Of a stretch of DNA of 64,000 nucleotides, positions 1 to 11,800 are shown piece by piece (the first letter of the stretch is position 1; the number at the start of each line of letters is the position of its first letter). Origin of the DNA: Triplophysa rosa (taxonomy: Eukaryota; Chordata; Actinopteri; Cypriniformes; Nemacheilidae); assembly GCF_024868665.1 (NCBI RefSeq), contig NC_079905.1, positions 3,963,866 through 4,027,865 of the forward strand, given 5' to 3'. The notes below the pieces were generated by a model. That model saw nothing but the letters and a program-made list of their open reading frames with translations. It did not search any database and was not told the origin of the DNA. The position numbers were made by a program, and so were the translations under genes.

Positions 1-118
1 ACAGACTTCACCCACTCTCCCATTATTTATGAAAATGTTAAATTTGCCTTACATGTAGTTTATGACACAACTGTGAAAGTTGTTTGATTATAGGTTTACT
101 GTTTATTTGTCATAACAG

Positions 119-1513
119 ACAAGAGGAAGCTCAGCACATTGATGAAGAACTGTTCAACGAGTACAGCTTCAGCGTGGATCAGTTAATGGAGCTGGCTGGC
201 CTTAGCTGTGCCACTGCTGTGTCAAAGGTACACCATTCTGTGATGAACTGTGAGTCACCGTTACAGCTTGTGTAGGGCACTCTTTAGACATCCATTAATG
301 GTAAATCCGTTAAAAGCAGTTGCTTGTCTTATAGGGCTATCCTGTACAGTCTCTGCCCAAGACCCCACCCAGAGTGTTGGTCATCTGTGGGCCAGGAAAT
401 AATGGAGGAGATGGACTGGTCTGTGCAAGACATCTCAAATTGTTTGTGAGCGTCTCCTCCTTGACTTCTTAATCGGTGAAAATAAACTAACTGCACCTTT
501 TTTTGCGTAATTTATCAACCTTAATATTTTATGAAGATGTATTGGCTTTATTTATATTGTATGTGGATTTCCCAGGGATATGAGCCATCTGTGCTGTACC
601 CGAAGCGCTCCAACAAACCGCTCTTTCAGAATCTTACCACCCAGTGTGAGAAGATGGATATTTCCTTCCTGACTGAGATGCCTGAGGTACAACCGTTCGA
701 TACCACATCATTTATATCAGAGGGGGATCCCATTTTGTTTTATCCACCTTAGTTCAACTAAAATCACCTTTAACGACTCATAGGCTCATTAGCAACTGTG
801 TAACAAACAATGTAATAAATACCCCTAATGTTCAAATTGTTTAAACATTTTGGCATACCCCACTATCATTTTAATGTTTTTTCCCTGTTTTACCTTTGCA
901 GTGAAAATGTCATGTATATGAATTCTACATGTGTATTGAGCAACTACATGGTTACTCCTTCACTTTCTTTTCAGGCTGATGTGATAGATGAAGCCTATAA
1001 TCTGGTGATCGATGCCATTTTTGGATTCAGTTTTAAGGGGGCCGTGCGAGAGCCATTCGGTGAAATTCTTTCCCAACTGAAGAAAATCACAGTGCCCATT
1101 GCTAGCGTTGACATACCTTCAGGTGAGCATACACACGCACACAGTGATGCAAGCAAGCAAAAAATGACCAATGATTTCACTGCAGTCCAACCCTTCAGAT
1201 GAAAAAAATACTTTCACTCTCTGGGTTCATTTGAGTTGGTTTACTCTAAATGAGTTGTTTTTGGTCTGAATTTAAAGTAATACCAATGTTCTTTCTCTCT
1301 CTCTCTCCAGGCTGGGATGTAGAGAATGGCTCTCCTCATGGGATTCAGCCAGACATGCTCATCTCCCTCACTGCCCCCAAAAAAGCGGCCCATCACTTCA
1401 AAGGACGCTATCACTTTCTGGGAGGACGATTCGTTCCTCCTGCTCTTGAAAAGAAGTATGAGCTGAATCTTCCTCAGTATCCAGGCACTGACTGTGTGCA
1501 TCAGCTTAACTGA
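119..1513 (+). CDS. naxe: NAD(P)H-hydrate epimerase, 5' part missing
   Basis: NAXE epimerises the R and S forms of hydrated NADH and NADPH so that the partner dehydratase can repair them; the family works in mitochondria and cytosol. Five coding exons join in frame: 119-227, 335-445, 576-686, 975-1122 and 1311-1513 (stop TGA). The first visible exon starts [20 protein letters not shown], so the exon with the initiator Met and targeting peptide lies left of the window. Seen motifs are the YjeF_N nucleotide-binding loop GPGNNGGDG, the [10 protein letters not shown] stretch and the C-terminal [15 protein letters not shown]. All introns are GT-AG. The 3' end converges on rab25. The near-identical match to the vertebrate family makes the assignment firm; only the N-terminus is unknown. 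Confidence 0.96.
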
Positions 1514-1673
1514 ACAATAAACTCTAGATTGATAACTGTATGATATTTCACTAAGAACAGTTTTGAGTTCTCATACTGATTTAATAGTTATGGCCTTGGT
1601 GATTGATCAGTGTCATGTTTAGAGGAATCAATTGTAAAACTCTGTTGCCAAGGATTGTACATGTTGATTTATA

Positions 1674-1679
1674 AATAAA
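1674..1679 (+). terminator. naxe poly(A) signal
   Basis: AATAAA about 160 bp after the naxe stop codon, in an A/T-rich stretch. This is the first canonical signal downstream of the stop. Confidence 0.7.
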
Positions 1680-1708
1680 AACAAGTATTTAATTATAGTT
1701 TTGTATCG

Positions 1709-1714
1709 TTTATT
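1709..1714 (-). terminator. candidate rab25 poly(A) signal
   Basis: TTTATT on the plus strand reads AATAAA on the rab25 strand. Using it would give rab25 a 3' UTR of about 750 nt that meets the naxe 3' end. Nothing else gene-like was seen in 1680-2462, so that stretch is best explained as rab25 3' UTR. Confidence 0.4.
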
Positions 1715-2462
1715 TTTATGAGTCATTGGCCATCACTCGGATGTAATAAATGTAAACAAAGACTTAAAGTGACATCTACATCTGTTAATGAAATATTTTT
1801 ATACACAAATGTTCATCTTACACCTAAATTGTTGCAGGTAGGTGCATCAGACGTACTGTAGGCAGTTGTGTAGAGAAAAGAGAAGTTGCTCATTTTGTTA
1901 ATTTTGCAAAAAACTCAAACTTCTCATGCCGCACGGAAGGTCTTAAGACTAAAATGTAACCAAATAAAAGGATTTGTATGCAAAAGTATAGTCTTTATGG
2001 ACCTTCCATGTGTATTAGAAATGTCAAACTATCAAAAGGCATTCTCCACTGTATGCGTGTAAAAAACTTGACATTTCAATGCTAAATAAATAGTTTTAGA
2101 ATGCAATTATAGGACGGCAGAATATAACAATGTCTAATACAAAAAAGACACTGTTAGATTAAGCAATAAGATACTAAGACACGTGTTTCTGTCTAGTAAA
2201 ATAATTTACATTAATCTCCATTCCTATTTTACAGTAAAACAACACAAATCATCAATCCCTATTGTTTACATCTGCCAGGAGTAAACAAAACGATAACCCT
2301 TACCAAACCTGTGACCACACCCCTTTTTCTCTCACCAGTACAGTGTCCAATCAGGATCAAGAGTAAAGACATGCAACACGCATCAGAGTGTGACATGTAA
2401 TCCATGTTATTGATTAATGTCTCTTGACGGCTTTGTGACTGTGTAGATGTTCATTCATCCTT

Positions 2463-4017
2463 CTAGGAGTTATTACAACAGCCTCTTTTTTCCTCTTGAA
2501 ACTCACTTATGGGGCCCATATGACCCAGCGTCACAGCACTGATAGATCCTCTGGTGACCTCTCTACTCGCGACCTTCTTGTGGATCGCTGATGGAGAGAA
2601 CAACAACAAATATTCTCACATTTTATTGGGTTTTTTATTGGTTATTTAAAGTAAGTTACAAAAAGCAACAATTAAGATAAAATACATTTATAATCATCAA
2701 CGTAAAAGAAGTAAAATGTACCTGATAGAACTTCAAGAAAGGCAGATTCAACATTATTTGAATCCAATGCTGAAGTTTCCATAAAAAGCAAGTCTTTGGA
2801 CTCTTTTCAGCAAAATGAATAAAGCAAAAAAGTTTTGTCAGTCTTAATTTCCTTCTTTATCCAAAATAAGGGTGTGCATGCTCATATTTTTTTTATTTAA
2901 AAAAATTATGCATAATTCGTCAGTTTACGTTTTATTAAAGTGTCTTTTGGGAAAGCTTGATATTTTTAGTAAAAGTAAAAAAAGGTTATGAAGGGTTTTG
3001 ACAACACCTGCAAAATCTTTGGCTTCTTCCCTTGGTACAGTACGTAGAGTGTCCAGGTCACTTTTATTTCCCACAAGCATGACCACTATATGTGGATCAG
3101 CATGATCATAGAGTTCCTTCAGCCATCGTTCAACGCTCTCATACGTCAATTGCTTGGTGATGTCATAAACAAGCAGGGCACCCACAGCACCCCTGTAATA
3201 CCTACAAGAACAAGACATATGCATAAAAAAAAGACGATACACATTGGTTCCAGCTGTATTGTTACGACGGCTTCCTAACAGCTTCCAACTTTAATGATTT
3301 TCATTACAACACAAAGCCTTATATATCGATATATCGATGCAGCAGAAAAGGAGGAACTCAATATCTGTTCACTTTTTTTCTGTTCAGGTTATATTTAAAA
3401 TATTTCATTCTGAATGTGTCGTTCTCTTACCATTCAGGAGTGTGCATCATATCCATAAACAATTAAACTCACGCTTAAACTGTTAACAGGTTGTAAAAGG
3501 AGTGGTTCTGGGTGTGATGCTAAATCATTGACAACAAATTCCTTTGCGCAATGCAGAGAATGATCAAAACTAAAGGATAAAATATGAAAACGTGACATTT
3601 GGGTACTTACGCTGATGTAATGGCCCGGTAGCGCTCTAGACCTGCGGTGTCCCAGATCTGGGCCTTGATAGTAACATTATCCACTTGAATGGAGCGGGTG
3701 CTGAATTCCACTCCAATGGTTGTGCGGCTGTCGTGATTGAACTCATTTTTCGTAAATCTTGACAGCAGGTTACTCTTGCCAACCCCAGATTCACCAATTA
3801 ACACCACTGAAAAACAAACCAAATTAGACATTACATTAGAACTTGAGACCAAACTTTCCTTTCACTTAATATGAGAATCATCACTTCGTATTTCTATACC
3901 AAGGTGTAGTTAAACAAAAATGTTAGACATTGGTCACTACACAAAAAAATCAGATCTTAAATCTAATGACACAAACTCACCCTTGAAGACAAAGTTGTAG
4001 GCCAAATCTGTTCCCAT
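2463..4017 (-). CDS. rab25: Rab25 small GTPase
   Basis: Rab25 (Rab11 subfamily) controls apical recycling endosomes in epithelia. Coding exons on the minus strand: 4017-3981, 3806-3611, 3201-3008, 2802-2722 and 2587-2463; the joined frame gives 210 residues (human 213). Visible motifs: P-loop GESGVGKS (17-24), switch I TTIG, WDTAGLE (64-70), NKSD (123-126), ETSA (151-154), and a C-terminal double-cysteine prenylation motif CCNNS. Residue 69 is Leu where most Rabs have the catalytic Gln, a known hallmark of Rab25, which separates it from Rab11. The short first exon ([12 protein letters not shown]) sets the start. The gene is divergent from sf3b4 and convergent with naxe. Teleosts can carry two rab25 copies; I cannot say which one this is. 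Confidence 0.95.
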
Positions 4018-4559
4018 GTTCACCTTGGACTGTAACGTGTCAGTCTGTATTCAGCTTACGTGTTACTCTAGCTTAAAATCCACTGGGAGGAGAAAAGCAG
4101 ACGCTCAGGTTTCTGTATGGGGCTGAAACCGAACGATCCGTTCTTCTGCTGGCAGATTCCACTAGGCTCTTCTTTGAGTTGCTCTGCAGAGACAGAGACA
4201 GTTAGGGTGGGGGAGCAGGTGAAACAGGTAAAACCACTGGCACACATAGACTATGGGAGTGACTTCATGGTCACGTACAAAGCTATTAAATCACTCACCA
4301 TATTAGTACATGCATACCAGTCTACACATCTGCAAGCCTGAGCCAACCTACGTCATAAAATCAACAATAACGTATCAACATCTCTCTAAACAATAAAAAT
4401 ACAAACGCACATTTTGTAGTAAAAACGCACGTTTTTATTTCAAATGTTTAAGACTTACAAAGAGGGAAGTCTCATGTAAATAATTTTAAATTGCACTATT
4501 TAGTACTTTAGTAACTTTTCATCTCCCCCTGCTGAAAAACAAAAGAAACCAGAAATTGC

Positions 4560-4640
4560 AATGGATTTAATGGCTGTAATGGTTTTAATGTAAACTATAA
4601 TAGGATTTGTGGGTCTTTACTGGTAATGAAAAGACTCAAA
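4560..4640. repeat. dispersed repeat family R1, fragment
   Basis: The run with TGGATTTAATGGCTGTAATG, a TTTTAATG-TAAACTAT block and GGGTCTTTACTGGTAATG resembles the R1 copies at about 13395-13660 and 63430-63600. This copy is only a fragment. The family identity is unknown to me; it looks like a non-autonomous element. Confidence 0.5.
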
Positions 4641-4872
4641 TCATTTATTCAGCCTCACGTCATTGAAAACCTGTATGACTTTCTGTCTTCTACAGAACGC
4701 AAAAGATATTTTTAAGAACGTTGGAAACCAAACAACATTGACTTCCATTGATGGACACAAAACCACTGAGACATTTCTCAAAATATCTTTTTTGTGTTCC
4801 ACAGAAGAAAGTCATACAGGTTTGAACTGACATGACAGTGAGTAAATGATGCAAGAATTGTCATTTTTGGGA
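4640..4872. mobile_element. foldback MITE-like element, family M1
   Basis: One of about eleven copies in the window. The left half carries ACCTGTATGACTTTCT and an AGATATTTT block; the right half carries their reverse complements (AAAATATCTT, AGAAAGTCATACAGG), so the unit folds on itself. It codes for no protein. It is a common non-autonomous DNA repeat type of cyprinid genomes. Confidence 0.75.
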
Positions 4873-5155
4873 ATTTCGGGATCTCTTTGGAGTTGATTTA
4901 CAATTTGACATTATTGATATGCTTACGCGTTAAATATATGAACAAGGATAATGGGAATGCCAAACATTTTGTACAACAGACAAAACCAAAGGAGCCATCC
5001 AACAAGCTCTAGTACTATGCAGGAGCCTGCGATATCCCACAGAATTTGTGCTCGTTCATCCCTCTGTCCTGTAGGTGGCAGCACTGATGTAACTGCCTGG
5101 CGCTGTTGCGTCGAAGGAGAAAAGCGCTTCCGTTCGTTTACACGCCGCTTTCATC

Positions 5156-7359
5156 ATGGCGGCGGGACCGATTTCTGAACGAAATCAAGGTAAATTGTAC
5201 AAATACTTAATGAGATTGAATGCAGCATGCAGAAACAAATACACCTTTAGCAGAACTATAAAGCGTTTTTGCCTATCTGTTTAGTCGCAACTCAGTGATA
5301 GTCATTCAAATTTGCTTGGGAATGATAGATAACAAAAGCTAACTTACATTTGAATGAACTGTTGTAGTAAATCTTAATAGATGTTCATACTACTTTTGAT
5401 AAAACTATTCATAATAATAATAATCTCAAAAGTTATTATGTATAGTGCTTTATCTTTGTTGAAAGTCTGCTGTTGATTTAGTAAGACTAAACACATAAGT
5501 GGCTAATGTTACGCGTAATAGTGTTTTCTTTTTTCCATGCACCATTTTAACCGTGTTTTTTTCTTTCTAGATGCCACTGTATATGTGGGCGGTCTTGATG
5601 AGAAGGTCTCTGAGCCTCTGCTGTGGGAACTTTTCCTACAAGCTGGTCCTGTTGTAAACACACACATGCCCAAAGATCGAGTAACGGGACAACACCAAGG
5701 TGAGTCCAGCGTCACACCACATCATATATTGACCAAAGGAGAGGTTAGTCAAAGTATAATGTTTATACATTTGTTGCAAATGGCAAACCTTGTAATTTGT
5801 GTTTTTTTTACTGTGGATTCACAAAATCTATATAAACTATAGCTGATTCTGAAGTTGTACATGCATGGTACACTGATATTAAATATTCTTTCCATTGTCA
5901 AAGGTTATGGGTTTGTGGAGTTCCTCAGCGAAGAAGATGCAGACTACGCCATAAAGATCATGAACATGATCAAACTCTACGGCAAGCCTATACGAGTCAA
6001 CAAAGCCTCTGCGCACAACAAGAACCTTGATGTTGGCGCCAACATCTTCATCGGCAACTTGGACCCTGAAATTGATGAGAAACTCCTCTACGATACTTTC
6101 AGCGCTTTTGGTGTCATCCTTCAGACGCCCAAGATCATGCGTGACCCGGACACGGGCAACTCTAAGGGTTACGCTTTCATCAACTATGCCAGCTTTGATG
6201 CCTCTGATGCAGCTATCGAGGCCATGAACGGCCAGTATCTCTGCAATCGGCCTATCACGGTGTCGTATGCGTTCAAAAAGGACTCGAAGGGCGAGAGGCA
6301 CGGTTCGGCCGCAGAGAGACTGCTGGCCGCTCAAAATCCACTTTCACAGGCCGACCGTCCCCACCAGCTTTTCGCGGATGCTCCACCCCCTCCCAGTGTA
6401 TCCACGCCTGTCATGACCACGCTCGGAGTTCCTATACCAGGTTAGTTGCTTTCCGTCATCACCTACCCACCCTCAAAACTTTCCATAGGACACAATAGTT
6501 TTCAAAATGTTTAAGTGGCTCTTTGTCCATACAATGTAAATATCACTCGCTGTCAAGTTCATTTGCATTTTATATATTCGATTTTATTACATTGCTGCTA
6601 GTACTTGGTGAAAAAAATCGGTGCATGATGCATCTTTGAGTATCTCTGTTCGTCTAAAATAATATTTCTAAGAAATCTAAATTTGTTTTGTTCTTTTATG
6701 TTATAGGAATGCCTCCTCCTGGTGCATTTCCACATGTTCCTCCTCCTGGTTCAATGCCGCATGGGATGCCCCCCGGTATGCAAATGCCACCTGCTCCAGG
6801 AACTGCTGGAGCACAAGGTGGTGCAGGCCCCCCACCAGGGCCACCACCGTTCCCCCCGGCAGGAATGCACCCACCTGGTGAGTCCTGGTTGTTTTATTTC
6901 GTTTGGTAAATGTGCACATTTATGAAACATTTCTAACAGGACATTCTCATTTTCTAGGAATGCCACCAATGCCAATGCCTCCATCAGGACCACCGGGTAT
7001 GGTGCCTCCACCACCTGGATCCAATCAATCAAGAGGACCACCTGGGATGCCTCCTCCACCCATGGGTGTCCCTCCCAGAGGACCATTTGGCCCCCCAATG
7101 GGTATGTGTCTTATTTCAAGTGGATCTTTATTTTTTAGTTACAATAAAAAAAACATGTTACATCATTTATTTATGTTGTACCACTTCCTCAGGCCCACCA
7201 ATGCATCCAGGTATGAGAGGACCACCCCCAATGCCTCCTCCCGGTTATGGCGCTGGCCCTCCCAGACCTCCACCCCTCGGCTTTCAGAGAGGACCTCCCT
7301 TACCACCACGTCCACCCGCACCACCAAGGGGTCCAATGAGAGCACCGATGCCACCCTAA
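5156..7359 (+). CDS. sf3b4: Splicing factor 3B subunit 4 (SF3b49)
   Basis: SF3B4 belongs to the SF3b complex of U2 snRNP and contacts pre-mRNA near the branch site while binding SF3B2. Coding exons: 5156-5189, 5571-5699, 5904-6440, 6707-6877, 6958-7101, 7193-7359; 393 residues (human 424). The start [20 protein letters not shown] is nearly identical to human. RRM1 has RNP2 VYVGGL and RNP1 GYGFVEF; RRM2 has IFIGNL and KGYAFINY. From about residue 205 the protein becomes a Pro/Gly/Met-rich tail encoded by the last three exons, as in the family, and it is somewhat shorter than in mammals. Every exon junction falls after the first base of a codon (phase 1), so middle exons could be skipped without a frameshift. 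Confidence 0.97.
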
Positions 7360-7495
7360 ACTGTACTGTCAAGACCTTTTTTGAAACCTTGTTTTTATTT
7401 ACATATTATGTTTTGATGTAATAGGTTGATCTCATGCGTCTTTGTATACAGATTTCTTAATTTTTGGTGATTGTACTTATACAGAATTCACAAGG

Positions 7496-7501
7496 AATAA
7501 A
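7496..7501 (+). terminator. sf3b4 poly(A) signal
   Basis: AATAAA about 140 bp after the sf3b4 stop, the first canonical signal downstream. Confidence 0.75.
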
Positions 7502-8867
7502 CCATTTTATATAACACAGTGTAGTTTTCTTTAGGTTGAAGGTGCTATGAATTAACAGACATCAATTGAAATGGATGTCCGAAAGTCACGTTTGTTTCTC
7601 TTACAACTAGTGACAAAATATCTTTAATTGGTCAAACGTTTGGATCACTTGACAAAAATGTTTCTCATGATCTTAAAAATCTTATCTTAGGGTGCATGTT
7701 TTGGCAAGTACTTTGCCAACATACTAATTTCTTGCTTTTGGTCAGAACATAATTCCCACAGTTACAATTGATTTATTTCATGGTTTTGATGGGTTTACTA
7801 TTATTCTAAAAGGTGGAAAAAATATACAACTTTTGACTGGTAGTGCACATGGTGTGAGCTCTAGAAAATACAAACCAAAACTTGATCATCACAAGGTTTT
7901 TATTAAAAAATAGGTGAAAAGCTTTATACGCTTAAGCACATAATACAAGTGGGGTGGGACTTTTTAAAACTGTAGTGCCAGTATGTTTGTGGTTCATTAC
8001 AATGTTGAAAGGACGGTAATGTCTTACAATTGTATGGAAGGTTTAATTAGAAATACTACATTAAAGACACAGTTCATAAACACTTAAGAACGTCATTATT
8101 CAGAACTCTCATTTACTTATACAGGCTAAATTAATACAAACTCCTGACACTGAAATTATATTTTACATTTGTAAGAGCGCTACACTTGCATTATGCACAA
8201 GAGCTCTCCAAACTTCATTCTTTAGTTACGATTAATAAAACATAGCCTACATACTGTACATGTTTCTCCAAGAATATTATTTTAATATGCTGTGAATGGC
8301 AATTGCATTGGATGTCTCGTCAAAAATTCTTTGCAGTAGTTCATGGCACCTACCGCATCCTAAATATGGAAAAAATATTCAGAGCAAAGGCACTTTTTAC
8401 AGATCATTTTTATAAATGGGCCAATGGAAATATGAAAGTTTATTGATTTGGTGAGTCTTGGCTTTCAATTACATTCCCTCGTGCCTATAAATTCTTTAAT
8501 GCACAAGTTTATTTCCAATGCATATTACTTACAAAAACAAAACCTTAAGTCTGAGAAAATTTTAAACTGATAACAAGTGATAACATCGAATAAGGCAGCA
8601 ATATTTCTAGTGGAGTTTAAGAGGTCCAACCTGAGTGTTTTTCATTTGTCTTGAACAACACCATCTGTGACAAAATTTCTGTGCAACAATGTGCACTGCG
8701 ATTGTTCCTTTTTGAACTTTCCATCGATGCAAAAAACATTAAGCAAAACAGAAGGAAATAAATTACAAAAGGACTTAATTGCCAAAATAAAAAGTTAACC
8801 AGACCAAAACCGTGCTGATGCACTCTTTGGTTGTCTGATCATGGAGTCCACGCTCTCGAGATGTCCT
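7502..8867. other. sf3b4-gabpb2 convergent region, likely gabpb2 3' UTR
   Basis: No coding region is seen here. A TTTATT at 7899-7904 reads AATAAA on the minus strand and would end a gabpb2 3' UTR of roughly 1 kb. The rest is AT-rich without clear structure. Confidence 0.5.
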
Positions 8868-11800
8868 CTATGAAATGACTTCAGTGTGACCCGCCGTGGC
8901 TTCCACCAGCGTTATCTGCTCATCAGAGGAATCGATCTCTTCTGTTTTAATGACGACGTCACCTTCTGAAAACATGACTACTTCCTCCTCTCCCTCAGTC
9001 GCTTCCTCTATACCCACCTCTTCCTGTACAAACACGACCTGCTCCTGGCTCAGATCAGAGGTGCCGTTGGTCTGTCCGTTAGACATGGCCTCCAGTTTCA
9101 TGCGGTACTCTTCAGCTTCCTGCTCTTTGCGAATTAGCTGTTGTCGATAGGATTGAGCTTTCCTGTTGGCTTCTTGTAACTGCCACTGGAGATGCTCCTG
9201 GAGATAAAACCATGAGAGAGAAAGGTGATGAACACACTTGTTCACTTCTATATCTATTTTAGATATTGTTTTTTTATTATTTTTGACTAAAACCCTGCAT
9301 TCTGTTCCTATCCTGAAACAAAAACATCCCCTTAGTAATTATTAGGGTTAAAGGGACAGTTCACCCAAAAATAAATATTCTGTCATTATTTACTCGAGTT
9401 GTTCCAAATCTGTATAAACTTCGTTGTTCTGATGAACACAGAAAGATATTTGGAAGAATGCTTGTAACCAAACAGATCTTGCCCACCACTGACTTCCATA
9501 GTAGGAAAAAATAGAAGTCAAAAGTGCACCAGAACTGTTTGCTTTCCTACATTCTTCAAAATATCTTCTTTGGTGTTCAACAGAACAAAGAAATTTATAA
9601 AGCAATTTTTCCTACTATGGTAGTCAATGGTGGCAAAGTAAATGAAGAGAGAATTTTCATTTTTGGGTGAACTGTTCCTTTAAGGGTTTAATGACATTCA
9701 CCGTTTCACCAGCCTCTGCGTGATTGGACGATTCCTCGATTTTCCTTTTACGAGCAGGAGGTTCGGAGTCCTCCACCACTTCCTCTGCAATTTGATTGGT
9801 TGAAACTGCCAATACTGTGAGAAAACATGGAAAAACATTTTTAAAATACATGGCACGGCACAGAAGATATTTTTTAACTTTTGTCATTAAAATAAATAAT
9901 GCTTTTCATCGTCTACTAGTATATACAGCCGTGGAAAAATTAAGATACCATTCCAAACTTTCATTTATTCTGCATTTCTAGATGTATTGTGGCCATTCCA
10001 GTCCAATGTCTGTTGAATTTCAACAAAGTCAAACCTCAGGAGTGACATAAAATCATCCAACAGCAATGTGAAAGGCTGACAGCATGACAAGAAACGTGAA
10101 AAAACAAGGTCATCACATAAAAATTATACATGTAGAAATATTACTGTTGTATTGCTTAAAAGTGAATATGAACATGTTTTCTTTGCAGTATTTGAGGTCT
10201 GAAAAAACACAGAATCTTTTATGTTATTTTGACCTGTTTCTCCAGTTTTCATTTTCTGCCAATAAATGCAAATAGAAACTATATTTTTATTTGAAATTTG
10301 GGAAAAATCTTGTTAGTAGTTCACAGAATGAAACAAAAATAATTATTTTACCTAAACACATACCTATAAATAGTCAATTTTGAAGTGGCATCTCAATATT
10401 TTCCGCGGCTATATATACACAAATGTAAATACGCTGCACATGTATACACCCTAAAACTATATTTAACCATGTATTTAATCAATGCATTTTTACCTTGTCG
10501 TCCATCTTGCATCGTGACAAAGAAAGGCTGACCAAGTCCATTGGTTTGTAGGTTTCCGTGTTGATCTGTTAATATAGTTATAACTCTCTGACCAGATTCA
10601 TTCACCACTTGCTGGATCCCCGAATCCAACGCGCTAACAGCAATAGCCTCCTCTGTGTCACCTTAATAGGAAACATCCTTTTCAGTCCAATGACTATATT
10701 TACAATCAGTAACTAGCCATAACAGCTCACGATATTTTATAAGTCTTGTACCTGAGCTGGTTTTGATGAAGTCGGCGAGGTTGACGACTCCCCCTTGGAT
10801 GTTGGGAACGCCCTGGATGATGAACTGCTGTGTGCCGCTGCCATTGGTGATTGACATTTCAGCATTTCTGTTCACCTGATTCTGCATTCCCTCCTTAAAG
10901 ACACACAGATTAGAGCATCTCATCAACATTTAAAATGAATATATCTTGCAATCTGTTATATTTACAGCTGCTTTAGGTCTCCGAGACAAACCTGTAATAG
11001 GTGTATAAGTTCGCCATGTTGTATGTCGACTGCGATATCAAAGGCTGACTTGTCAAATTTGCTGAGGGTGTGAACATCAGCGCCATGCTTGATCAACAGC
11101 TTGGCAACGCTGTGGTGACCGTGCTGGGCGGCCCAGTGGAGGGCGGTCATCTTCAACATGTCTTTTGCATTGATATCCGCTCCACTCTGAAACATCACAA
11201 TATCAGACTACTTAATGAAAATACACGTTAAAGATGTGTCATGCGTACAAAATGTGTTAAAGTTAGTTTATATCTTCTTACCTTGATTAATAACTCAACA
11301 ATGACTTCATGGCCTTCTGTGGCCGCCATGTGCAGTGGGGTCCGGTCTACTTTTGTTCGGGCATCTCTGCTGACACCCGCCCTGAGCAAAACTTCTGCGG
11401 TGGAGTAATGGCCATGCTGAGCTGCTAAATGCAACGGAGAAGTTCCAAGCTGCACAAAATATATAAAATACAGGAATAGAAAAATGCAAACGGGTCAGTC
11501 AATGCCACTAATGAAGCATGAGAAATGAGTTAAAATGCACACATTTTCAGTCATCAAAAACCAAATGTGGGTCATTTTTCAAAAATCTGGTATTTCATTT
11601 CTTTTAAAGAGGAATGTCTGAAGAACAAATAGCGTTGAATCTAGAAATGTATCTTTTTTCTTTCTTTTAAAACAACTGCATTGAACATATCAATTTTAAC
11701 AACATCTTAGTACAAAACTACTGAAATTGCTAAGGGTCTACTGAAGTTGAGGCACATTAACTTGGACTCAATAGTTAATTTAAAAGATATTATAGTTCCA

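Larger units (their letters stand above)
4018..5155. other. rab25-sf3b4 divergent intergenic region
   Basis: This spacer separates two divergent genes, so both promoters must lie here or in its flanks. It holds a fragment of a dispersed repeat (about 4560-4640), a foldback element (4640-4872), and a moderately GC-rich stretch just before the sf3b4 ATG (about 5040-5155). No additional coding region was convincing. Confidence 0.6.

Noticed and set aside
4117..4341. Short coding frame upstream of rab25
   Set aside because: No splice partners, no family resemblance, and it lies in the divergent promoter region.
5879..6334. 151-codon minus-strand frame opposite sf3b4 exon 3
   Set aside because: It overlaps the highly conserved RRM coding sequence and has no independent support.
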